In this document: in pieces, positions 1 to 4,935 of the stretch
How the letters are laid out: every line of letters begins with the position of its first letter
Position numbering within the stretch: the first letter of the stretch is position 1
Assembly (NCBI GenBank): GCA_003225615.1
Contig: QIAS01000254.1
Span: 1-6,235, forward strand
Reading direction: 5' to 3'
Length of the DNA stretch: 6,235 nt
Source of the DNA: Acidobacteriota bacterium
Lineage (GTDB): Bacteria; Acidobacteriota; Terriglobia; Terriglobales; Acidobacteriaceae
The notes under the pieces: generated by a model
The model's database searches: none
Told to the model about the DNA's origin: nothing
Seen by the model: the letters and a program-made list of their open reading frames with translations, nothing else
Made by a program: the position numbers and the translations under genes

Positions 1-159
1 AATCCGGTCACGTTCAGCGAGGCCGTGTTCAGCTTGCGAATGACTCCGGGGGTGATCTGGCTAGCAATGATTTTTGCCATCATCATGGGAACGCTTGGAG
101 GCTTAGCGCCGGCGTGGCATGCTTCTCGCCGGGAAATCCTGGCATCTTTGCGCGATTAA
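1..159 (+). CDS. ABC transporter permease, FtsX/MacB-like, C-terminal end (partial)
   Basis: Only the last 52 codons are present; the gene begins before the window and ends with TAA at 157-159. The peptide has one hydrophobic segment (about residues 18-37 of the visible part, VIWLAMIFAIIMGTLGGLAP), followed by a short basic tail with AWHASRREILASLRD. A final membrane helix running into 'G-G-x-x-P-A-x-x-A-x-R-x-x-x-x-x-x-L-R' is the typical end of FtsX-like permease domains (MacB, LolC/E and relatives). In that family the permease pairs with a LolD-type ATPase and often with a HlyD-type adaptor, and both are encoded directly downstream. The adaptor gene starts 18 bases after this stop, so the genes are probably co-transcribed. 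Full length, number of membrane helices and any periplasmic domain cannot be seen. Confidence 0.85.
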   Translation, partial: NPVTFSEAVFSLRMTPGVIWLAMIFAIIMGTLGGLAPAWHASRREILASLRD

Positions 160-177
160 AGATTCGACTACTTTCGA

Positions 178-1542
178 ATGCCGATTGACGCTAAACACGA
201 AGAATTAAGAAGCCTGCGGATCGAACGCTCGCAGCCGCCGGCCGACGGCGGGCCGCCGGCTTGGGCGCGGCGGTACATAGTGATTGGTATCGCTATCGTG
301 GTCGTCCTGAGCGCGGCTGCCGGCGCATACCGGCTATTCGCGGGAGATGCGCCGGAAGTGCAGGTCACGCGGGCCACGGCCGAAAGCGCCGACCTTCCCG
401 GGACTGTGCTCACCGCGAGCGGCTACATCGTGCCGCATCACAAAATCAATGTGAACTCCAAGGTCACGGGCCGGGTGGCGTGGATTGGCGTTGAGAAGGG
501 CGACAAAGTCAAACAAGGACAGGTGCTCGTACGTTTGGAAGACGATGAATTCCGCGCTCAGGCAAAGCAGGCGCAGGGAGCAGTGCAGAACGCGCAAGCC
601 TATTTAGACGAATTGCAGCACGGCTCGCGCCCGGAAGAGATTCAGCAGGCGCAGCACAACCTCGACGAGGCGCGGGCGACTCTGGTAAATGACAAGATCA
701 CGCTGGATCGGACAAAGGATCTGGTTGCGCAAGGAGTGCTCTCCAAACAGGCCCTGGACGACGCCGCTGCGAAATTCGAGGCCGATCAGCAGCGGGTCAA
801 TTCGTTACAGCAAGGATTTCGGCTGTCCAAGATGGGCCCACGGGCGGAGGAAATTGCCCGGGCCCAGGGAGCTTTGTTACAAGCCGAAGGCCAGTTGGCT
901 TACGCCAAATCGCTACTCGATGCCACGGTCATCCGGGCTCCAGTGGCAGGTACGATCCTGGAGCGAACCGCTGAAAAAGGAGAGTTGGTGACCGCGCAGT
1001 TCGCAAGTTCGGCCGAAGGAGGTCCCGTGGGATCGGCGGTTTCTCTGGCTGACTTGAACGATCTGCAGGTGGAACTCGATATCGCCCAGGACGATTTTTC
1101 CAAACTCGGGCCGAAACAGAAAGGTGTTCTCAATACCGATGCCTATCCGGACCGCAAGTACGATGGGCAGATCGCCGAAATCTCGCCGGAGGCTAATCGC
1201 CAGAAGGCAACGGTGCAGGTTAAAGTGCAGATTCTCAATCCAGACGAATTTCTCCGGCCGGAAATGAATGCGACCGTGAGGTTCCTGCCCAACGAGCAAA
1301 CAACTTCGAGCCAGCGCGCGTCAGGTGTCGTCGTTCCCAAGACAGCACTTCGTGATCACGACGGCAGGAAAGTCGTGTTTATTGTTTTTAAGGACAAAGC
1401 GTTGATACGCGAGGTTCACATTCTCAGCCAGCGTAGCGGGGGCTACCTGGTGGATGGGCTAGTGGGTGGCGAGGATGTCGTTACCTCCGCGCCGCAAAAT
1501 TTGAAAGACGGTCAAAAAATCAAGATCAAAGGACAATCATGA
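178..1542 (+). CDS. HlyD/MacA-type periplasmic adaptor (membrane fusion) subunit of an efflux system
   Basis: This 454-residue protein is an adaptor that would link an inner-membrane ABC permease to outer-envelope components. After a charged cytoplasmic N-terminus comes one membrane anchor (about residues 33-54). A split lipoyl-like domain follows (about 78-123, with SGYIVP and [20 protein letters not shown], and again about 249-275, with [19 protein letters not shown]). A long alpha-helical hairpin lies between (about 124-248). A beta-barrel (about 288-372) and a membrane-proximal domain (about 380-452) end the protein. The hairpin carries two copies of G-x-R-x-E-E-I-x-x-A-Q (around 149-159 and 220-230). 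ATG at 178 is the only start that keeps the full anchor; no Shine-Dalgarno sequence is obvious before it, so it may be translated by coupling to the permease gene. The stop overlaps the next start as ATGA (1539-1542). The exported substrate is unknown. It could be a macrolide-, lipid- or peptide-type efflux adaptor. Confidence 0.93.
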   Translation: MPIDAKHEELRSLRIERSQPPADGGPPAWARRYIVIGIAIVVVLSAAAGAYRLFAGDAPEVQVTRATAESADLPGTVLTASGYIVPHHKINVNSKVTGRVAWIGVEKGDKVKQGQVLVRLEDDEFRAQAKQAQGAVQNAQAYLDELQHGSRPEEIQQAQHNLDEARATLVNDKITLDRTKDLVAQGVLSKQALDDAAAKFEADQQRVNSLQQGFRLSKMGPRAEEIARAQGALLQAEGQLAYAKSLLDATVIRAPVAGTILERTAEKGELVTAQFASSAEGGPVGSAVSLADLNDLQVELDIAQDDFSKLGPKQKGVLNTDAYPDRKYDGQIAEISPEANRQKATVQVKVQILNPDEFLRPEMNATVRFLPNEQTTSSQRASGVVVPKTALRDHDGRKVVFIVFKDKALIREVHILSQRSGGYLVDGLVGGEDVVTSAPQNLKDGQKIKIKGQS

Positions 1543-2249
1543 GTACGGCTATCAGCCCGCAGACATTTACAGGAACGAAAGTTGTTCAGGCGAGCAGTGT
1601 CAGCAAGGTTTTCCAGCGTGACGCGTTTAAGGTAAAAGCGCTCGAGGATGTCTCGCTCGACATTGCTGGCGGTGAATTTCTTGCGCTTATGGGCCCGTCC
1701 GGTTCCGGCAAAACGACGTTGCTTAACATGATCGCCGCCATCGACCGGCCCACGTCGGGCGAATTGCTGGTCATGGGGGAGAACATCTTTCGCTTCAACG
1801 ATGGACAATCGGCGCGCTGGCGCAATGAACATATTGGCTATGTCTTTCAGACTTTCAACCTTATTCCTGTGCTAACTGCATTCGAAAACGTGGAACTGCC
1901 CCTGCTGCTCACGAAATTAAACCAGCAGCAGCGCCGCGACCACGTTATGACTGCGCTTAAGTTGGTGGCATTGGAAGAACGTGTGAACCACCTTCCGAAA
2001 CAGCTTTCCGGAGGGCAGGAGCAGCGCGTGGCGATCGCGCGCGCCATCGTGAGCGACCCTACACTGCTGCTGGCGGACGAGCCGACCGGCGACCTGGACA
2101 GCAACTCTGCCACGGAAATTCTGGAAGTTCTCAAGCGCTTGAATGAAGACTTTCATAAAACTGTCATCATGGTTACACACGACCCACATGCAGCTTCTTA
2201 TGCGCATGTGACGCGGCATTTGGAGAAGGGCAGGCTGTTGCCTGCCTGA
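1539..2249 (+). CDS. ABC transporter ATP-binding protein, LolD/MacB class
   Basis: This 236-residue cytoplasmic ATPase has every catalytic motif intact: Walker A GPSGSGKT (52-59), Q-loop glutamine 104 in YVFQTFNL, signature LSGGQ (156-160), Walker B LLLADE (176-181), D-loop around GDLDS (184-188) and H-loop histidine 214 in VTHD. Length and motif style ([30 protein letters not shown]) match the LolD/MacB/FtsE-type ATPases that drive FtsX-like permeases by mechanotransmission. Start ATG 1539 overlaps the adaptor stop and is preceded by AAAGGA (1528-1533) at 5-base spacing. The likely partner permease is the partial gene at the left edge, giving the order permease, adaptor, ATPase. The N-terminus is about 15 residues longer than a minimal LolD. 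The signature is followed by EQRV where QQRV is more usual; this is not expected to matter. Confidence 0.95.
   Translation: MSTAISPQTFTGTKVVQASSVSKVFQRDAFKVKALEDVSLDIAGGEFLALMGPSGSGKTTLLNMIAAIDRPTSGELLVMGENIFRFNDGQSARWRNEHIGYVFQTFNLIPVLTAFENVELPLLLTKLNQQQRRDHVMTALKLVALEERVNHLPKQLSGGQEQRVAIARAIVSDPTLLLADEPTGDLDSNSATEILEVLKRLNEDFHKTVIMVTHDPHAASYAHVTRHLEKGRLLPA
2229..2246 (+). terminator. GC-rich hairpin at the end of the ABC ATPase gene, possible terminator or mRNA 3' stabiliser
   Basis: GGCAGGC (2229-2235) and GCCTGCC (2240-2246) form a perfect 7-bp stem with a TGTT loop. The hairpin codes for the last residues of the ATPase and ends one base before its TGA. No run of T follows, so it does not fit a classical intrinsic terminator. 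It could be a pause site, a Rho-independent terminator lacking the U-tract, or a barrier to 3' exonucleases. The structure is seen directly; its function is inferred. Confidence 0.4.
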
Positions 2250-2313
2250 GGACAAGCGCTCTTCGGCTTCCCCGCGTGAACCCCAGCGTATCAAGGTGAT
2301 TACCCTGCGCCGC

Positions 2314-2342
2314 TTGACACAGCAGGCGCATAGTGGGATGAA
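2314..2342 (+). promoter_or_regulatory. Candidate promoter for the PilZ-domain gene
   Basis: A consensus-perfect -35 box TTGACA (2314-2319) lies 17 bases before a weak -10-like hexamer GATGAA (2337-2342, three of six matches). It sits in the 133-base gap between the ABC ATPase gene and the PilZ gene, about 40 bases before the preferred PilZ start. The -35 box is striking but the -10 is poor, so this is only a candidate. Confidence 0.3.
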
Positions 2343-2382
2343 CAGATAGATCGCGACGCTTGTGCCTGCACGCAGGTTAACA

Positions 2383-2745
2383 ATGGATGAGCTCACGTCC
2401 TCGCCGGACTCAGCTTCATGGGCCACGAAACGTCGTTTTCCGCGTTTCCGGCTGGAAACTCACGTCATCGTTACCGAGCTGCGCTCTGGAATAACCCGCG
2501 CGGTGAAAGGGTGGTCGCGCGACGTTTGCGAGGGAGGATTGGGAGGAATGGTGGCGGAAGGTTTGAACGCCGATGACGAGGTGCTGGTAGAATTTCCGCT
2601 GCCGTCGGCCCGGCAACAGCTGCTGCTGCGCGCCCGGGTACACCGCCACTCCAGTTCACATTATGGCTTCGAGTTCCTGCAGACCACTCCAGCCGTGCTC
2701 CGAGATATAAGGCAAGCCTGCCAGATGTTGCCGATTCAGAAGTAG
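2383..2745 (+). CDS. Single-domain PilZ protein (putative c-di-GMP receptor)
   Basis: This small cytoplasmic protein (120 residues from ATG 2383) is essentially one PilZ domain, a beta-barrel that in other bacteria binds cyclic di-GMP and controls motility, exopolysaccharide or secretion. The N-terminal arginine motif is present (KRRFPRFRLE, residues 16-25: R17-x-x-x-R21). The second motif, usually D/N-x-S-x-x-G, appears as D47-V-C49-E-G-G52, with cysteine replacing serine. Strands with VLVEFPLP and a YGFEFL segment complete the fold, and a short helix ends the protein. ATG 2383 is preferred because AGG (2374-2376) lies 6 bases upstream; an in-frame GTG at 2362 would add seven residues but has no visible ribosome site. 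It stands alone, with a gap and a possible promoter before it, and faces a minus-strand gene. The serine-to-cysteine change leaves c-di-GMP binding uncertain. Confidence 0.8.
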   Translation: MDELTSSPDSASWATKRRFPRFRLETHVIVTELRSGITRAVKGWSRDVCEGGLGGMVAEGLNADDEVLVEFPLPSARQQLLLRARVHRHSSSHYGFEFLQTTPAVLRDIRQACQMLPIQK

Positions 2746-2789
2746 AAGAAAAACGTAGACCCGCGCCGCAGTACTGTTTTGCCGTTCTG

Positions 2790-3289
2790 TTATGCCTGCT
2801 CGTTTCTGGCTTCCTGCTTGGGATCGGCGACCCATTGCCACGCTCTGCGGCCGTTCTCTCTAACTACAGTGCGCGCTTCGCCGTAGTCCACCAGTCGGTT
2901 CAACACGGTAGTGACTGATGCCAGCGGGTCCTTGTGATGCAGCAACACGGGAGGAATTCGATGTGCTCGCAAACCTCGCGCGCGCCCAGCGGCCGAGCGG
3001 ATTCCATGAGCACCATGCGGCACGCTTTGGTGAAGCCGGGCTGACGTCCATTGCTCTTGCGGTCCACCAGTTCCAACAACTCGTCGGTGAGCACCTCATC
3101 GCCGAAGAGGTTGGCGAGCCCGACGATAGTCTGCTTCACGGTGCCAATGCGCTTCATGACATCGGCACGCTGTTTCAGTAGCTGCCGCAATTCTGCCTGC
3201 GCCGCCTTCAATACCTCCTGCACGTGTGAATCAGCGCCGGCAAGCGTGTTCTTGGCTGTCTTGCCATTACTTCCATTAGAGATTTCCAT
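2790..3289 (-). pseudogene. Frameshifted gene for a coiled-coil plus winged-helix-like protein of unknown function
   Basis: The reading frame starts at ATG 3289 (read leftwards), just after a purine-rich GGCGGGGGAG. It codes for a charged helical region (about residues 22-62, HVQEVLKAAQAELRQLLKQR), likely a coiled coil, then a region from about 86 with FTKACRMVLMESARPLGAREVCEHI. Past about 2960 this frame gives an unlikely Cys-rich tail and stops at 2900 (129 residues). The adjacent frame continues sensibly with IPPVLLHHKDPLASVTTVLNRLVDYGEA, through GRRAWQWV, to a stop at 2790. Restoring one base, for example ATC-CGA in place of ATCGA at 2958-2962, joins both parts into 166 residues. The joined C-terminal half resembles a small winged-helix domain of the 'restriction/HARE-HTH-like' type, a weak resemblance only. 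It could be a true pseudogene or a sequencing/assembly error. I do not recognise a named gene. It converges on the PilZ gene, 44 bases away. Confidence 0.65.
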
Positions 3290-3317
3290 GACTCCCCCGC
3301 CATCTCCTCGGCTCCCG

Positions 3318-3327
3318 GCTCATGCAA
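3318..3327. promoter_or_regulatory. Possible operator half-site near the minus-strand gene
   Basis: GCTCATGCAA here repeats nine bases (CTCATGCAA) of the right arm of the palindrome at 3567-3583. It lies about 30 bases before the start of the minus-strand gene. A matching left-arm hexamer TTGCAT occurs at 3362-3367. If the MarR protein binds the palindrome, it might touch this half-site as well. The sequence identity is seen; the regulatory role is speculative. Confidence 0.2.
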
Positions 3328-3520
3328 AAGCGGAAACACAAGGCCTCCCGCCTAATCAAACTTGCATACTTAGACGGCGCAGTGACGAAAGGGTTACGCC
3401 ATTTTGTTATTCGCGCTCCCGTGCCGCGATTGTCCGTTATTGGGATTTTTGCGTCCTTTTTCGCACGAGTTCACGTCTGTGCGGGTGAGTAGTGCCACAA
3501 TTGGGAAATGTCATGGGTAT

Positions 3521-3540
3521 GAATTCGGGAATTCTGAATT
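3521..3540. repeat. Three closely spaced GAATT repeats
   Basis: GAATTC (3521-3526), GAATTC (3529-3534) and GAATT (3536-3540) follow one another with starts 8 and 7 bases apart. The first two form a larger inverted repeat around GG. They lie 27-46 bases before the palindrome of the MarR/arsM operon and could be a second regulator site, or chance in a more AT-rich stretch. Confidence 0.35.
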
Positions 3541-3563
3541 ACGGTTGAGGGAACTGTCCTACC

Positions 3564-3586
3564 TAGTTGCTTGACTCATGCAATTA
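3564..3586. promoter_or_regulatory. Palindromic operator candidate for the MarR/arsM operon
   Basis: The core TTGCTTGACTCATGCAA (3567-3583) reads TTGC-t-TGA-c-TCA-t-GCAA. It is a 17-bp palindrome with a single central base and only one mismatched pair; TA/TA at the outer edges (3564-3565, 3585-3586) extend it to 23 bp. Length and form fit the sites bound by MarR-family dimers, which typically repress their own operon from such a site. It overlaps the candidate -35 box and lies 24 bases before the regulator's preferred start. The palindrome is directly visible; that the adjacent MarR protein binds it is inference. Confidence 0.6.
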
Positions 3587-3600
3587 TTTTAAATTACTCT
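3567..3600 (+). promoter_or_regulatory. Candidate promoter of the MarR/arsM operon, overlapped by the palindrome
   Basis: Two readings fit. One is TTGACT (3571-3576, five of six matches) with TACTCT (3595-3600) at 18-base spacing. The other is TTGCTT (3567-3572) with TAAATT (3590-3595) at 17-base spacing. Both put the -35 inside the palindrome, so a bound repressor would block RNA polymerase. Both also predict a transcript starting near 3602-3607, almost on the GTG start at 3607, which would make the mRNA leaderless or nearly so. Confidence 0.4.
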
Positions 3601-3606
3601 ATCTTC

Positions 3607-4128
3607 GTGGCATCCATATCCCAAACCGACGTTTGGTCTGCAGAACTGGAGCGATTGGCCCGCGTCCTAAACCAGGTCGGCCCGGATGAGGTTTGCTGCG
3701 AGGGGCTCACGCCCAGGCAATGCGGCATCCTGCGCACTTTAATGGATAAACAGGGAGACCGCATTTCTGATCTCGCGGCGGAGTCCTCGCTGACTGCCAG
3801 CGCAATGACTCGTGTCCTGGAAAAACTCGAGGCTCGCAATCTGGTTCAGCGGGTGCGCGGGGCAGATAAGGACGGTCGCGCTGAGCGGGTCGCAATTACG
3901 CCACGGGGGCGCGAGATACGCAGGACCATCGGTGAACTCATGCGCCAACGGACGAAGAGCATCGTCGCTGCCATTCCAGTAAGTGGCCGGCCACAATTAC
4001 TGGCTGGCATACGTATGTTGAATCAGGCACTGGCGCGCGGTGGATGCTGCGAGTCAGCAGCAAATTGCAACGTCGTGGAAACGCCGGAGGGCACCGGCAG
4101 AAGGCGGAGACATAATGTCACCCAATGA
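3607..4128 (+). CDS. MarR-family transcriptional regulator, cysteine-rich, probable arsenic-responsive repressor
   Basis: This is a winged helix-turn-helix DNA-binding protein of the MarR family (173 residues from GTG 3607), within the usual size range. Numbering from that start, LTPRQCGILRTL (about 34-45) begins the DNA-binding domain. ISDLAAESSLTASAMTRVLEKLEARNLV (about 53-80) holds the helix-turn-helix with its recognition helix, and RVRGADKDGRAERVAITPRG (about 82-101) is the wing. Six cysteines cluster at the two ends: C30, C31, C39 and C147, C148, C154. In MarR dimers the N- and C-terminal helices pack together, so these could form a thiol site for trivalent arsenic; this is inference. 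A TTG at 3571 would add 12 residues but lies inside the palindrome and candidate -35 box, so I prefer GTG 3607, although no Shine-Dalgarno is seen. The gene overlaps arsM by 14 bases. The arginine-rich C-terminus (GRRRR) is encoded where the arsM ribosome site lies. Confidence 0.88.
   Translation: MASISQTDVWSAELERLARVLNQVGPDEVCCEGLTPRQCGILRTLMDKQGDRISDLAAESSLTASAMTRVLEKLEARNLVQRVRGADKDGRAERVAITPRGREIRRTIGELMRQRTKSIVAAIPVSGRPQLLAGIRMLNQALARGGCCESAANCNVVETPEGTGRRRRHNVTQ
4106..4109 (+). promoter_or_regulatory. Ribosome binding site that fixes the arsM start
   Basis: GGAG, within AAGGCGGAGA, lies 5 bases before ATG 4115, inside the end of the MarR gene. It supports ATG 4115 over an in-frame upstream start at 4040, which would add 25 residues (MDAASQQQIATSWKRRR...) that do not look like ArsM and lie within the regulator gene. 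Confidence 0.75.
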
Positions 4129-4930
4129 AACAGGAATCGTACAAGCGGTCAAAGAGCATTACGGCGCAATCGCGCGTGGCGAGCAGTCAGGCTGTGGTTG
4201 CTCAGCTCCCTTGGCAGTGGCGCAGGCGATTGGTTATACGTCGCAGGACCTCACCATTGCGCAACAAGCGAACCTCGGATTGGGATGCGGCAATCCTTTG
4301 GCACTGGCGGCGATTCAGCCGGGCATGACCGTACTTGATCTCGGCAGCGGGGCTGGGTTTGATGCGTTCCTGGCATGGCAGCGCGTCGGTTCCACAGGCC
4401 GCGTCATCGGAGTGGACATGACCGATGACATGCTCGAAAGGGCACGCAAGAACGCGGCAGATCTGGGCGCGAGCAACGTCGAATTCCGCAAAGGCACAAT
4501 CGAAGCGTTGCCGGTGGAAGACGCGTCGATCGATCTCGTGATCAGCAATTGCGTGATCAACCTGAGTACTGACAAGCCGGCTGTGTTTCGTGAAATCCAC
4601 CGCGTTTTGAAGGTGGGCGGACAGTTGGCAGTGAGCGATCTTGTGCTCCTGAAGCCGCTGCCCCCGGAGGTTGAGAAAGATGTGAATGCCTATGTGGGCT
4701 GCGTTGCCGGGGCAAGCATGCTGACTGACTACATCCGCATGGCGCTCGATGCCGGACTAGCCGACGTGAGCATCCCGCAAATCGTCCCGTCCAGCAAACT
4801 TCTGGTGGCGTATGGCCTAGATAAGCAGAAACCCACCTCGAGCTGCTGCGGAGCCAGCCTGCCCGATCACTGGATGTATGAAGCAGCGTCAGCCGTGGCT
4901 TCGGTAAAGGTGCACGGAAGGAAACTGTAA
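4115..4930 (+). CDS. arsM: Arsenite S-adenosylmethionine methyltransferase (ArsM)
   Basis: ArsM transfers methyl groups from S-adenosylmethionine to trivalent arsenic in the cytoplasm, giving methylarsenicals and finally volatile trimethylarsine. The protein has 271 residues, typical for bacterial ArsM. Its N-terminus contains VKEHYGAIAR (12-21) and SGCGCS (25-30). The SAM-binding motif is VLDLGSGAGFDA (73-84), with the acidic residue after the second strand in GVDMTDDML (99-107). The three cysteines known to bind As(III) are present: C58 in GLGCGNP, C146 in ISNCVINL and C196 in YVGCVAG. The N-terminal C27/C29 may supply a fourth. An SSCCG motif (C244, C245) near the C-terminus could bind metalloid before transfer. 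The gene overlaps the MarR regulator by 14 bases, indicating one operon and likely translational coupling. It ends 5 bases from the stop of the opposite-strand gene. All catalytic features appear intact. Confidence 0.95.
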   Translation: MSPNETGIVQAVKEHYGAIARGEQSGCGCSAPLAVAQAIGYTSQDLTIAQQANLGLGCGNPLALAAIQPGMTVLDLGSGAGFDAFLAWQRVGSTGRVIGVDMTDDMLERARKNAADLGASNVEFRKGTIEALPVEDASIDLVISNCVINLSTDKPAVFREIHRVLKVGGQLAVSDLVLLKPLPPEVEKDVNAYVGCVAGASMLTDYIRMALDAGLADVSIPQIVPSSKLLVAYGLDKQKPTSSCCGASLPDHWMYEAASAVASVKVHGRKL

Positions 4931-4935
4931 GCCCG

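Larger units (their letters stand above)
3290..3606. other. Intergenic region between two divergent genes
   Basis: About 317 bases separate the minus-strand broken gene from the MarR/arsM operon. I see no convincing open frame with protein-like composition: a forward frame running through 3051-3488 is a Cys/Ser/Arg-rich shadow of the opposite gene. The left half should hold the promoter of the minus-strand gene, but I could not pick clear -35/-10 boxes. The middle (about 3400-3470) is T-rich on the + strand (ATTTTG, GATTTTT, CCTTTTT). The right end holds three GAATT repeats (3521-3540) and a strong palindrome over the regulator's candidate promoter (3564-3600). Confidence 0.6.

Noticed and set aside
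2746..2789. Possible bidirectional terminator between the PilZ gene and the minus-strand gene (AAAAC ... GTTTT)
   Set aside because: The stem is short and AT-only with a loop of about 20 bases, and no T-run sits in the right place for a terminator.
2900..3023. Programmed -1 ribosomal frameshift in the minus-strand gene
   Set aside because: The direction fits, but there is no slippery heptamer and no evident stimulatory structure; a one-base deletion is simpler.
3462..3483. Inverted repeat CGCAC - 12 bases - GTGCG as an operator
   Set aside because: The arms are only 5 bp and do not extend inward; this is expected by chance in GC-rich DNA. The palindrome at 3567-3583 is much stronger.
3051..3488. 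A 145-codon forward open frame covering part of the minus-strand gene and the intergenic region
   Set aside because: Its product is Ser/Cys/Arg-rich with no recognisable domain, it is antisense to the better-supported minus-strand gene, and it has no clear ribosome site.
4040..4114. Longer ArsM starting at 4040
   Set aside because: The added 25 residues overlap the MarR gene in another frame and do not resemble ArsM; GGAG points to ATG 4115.
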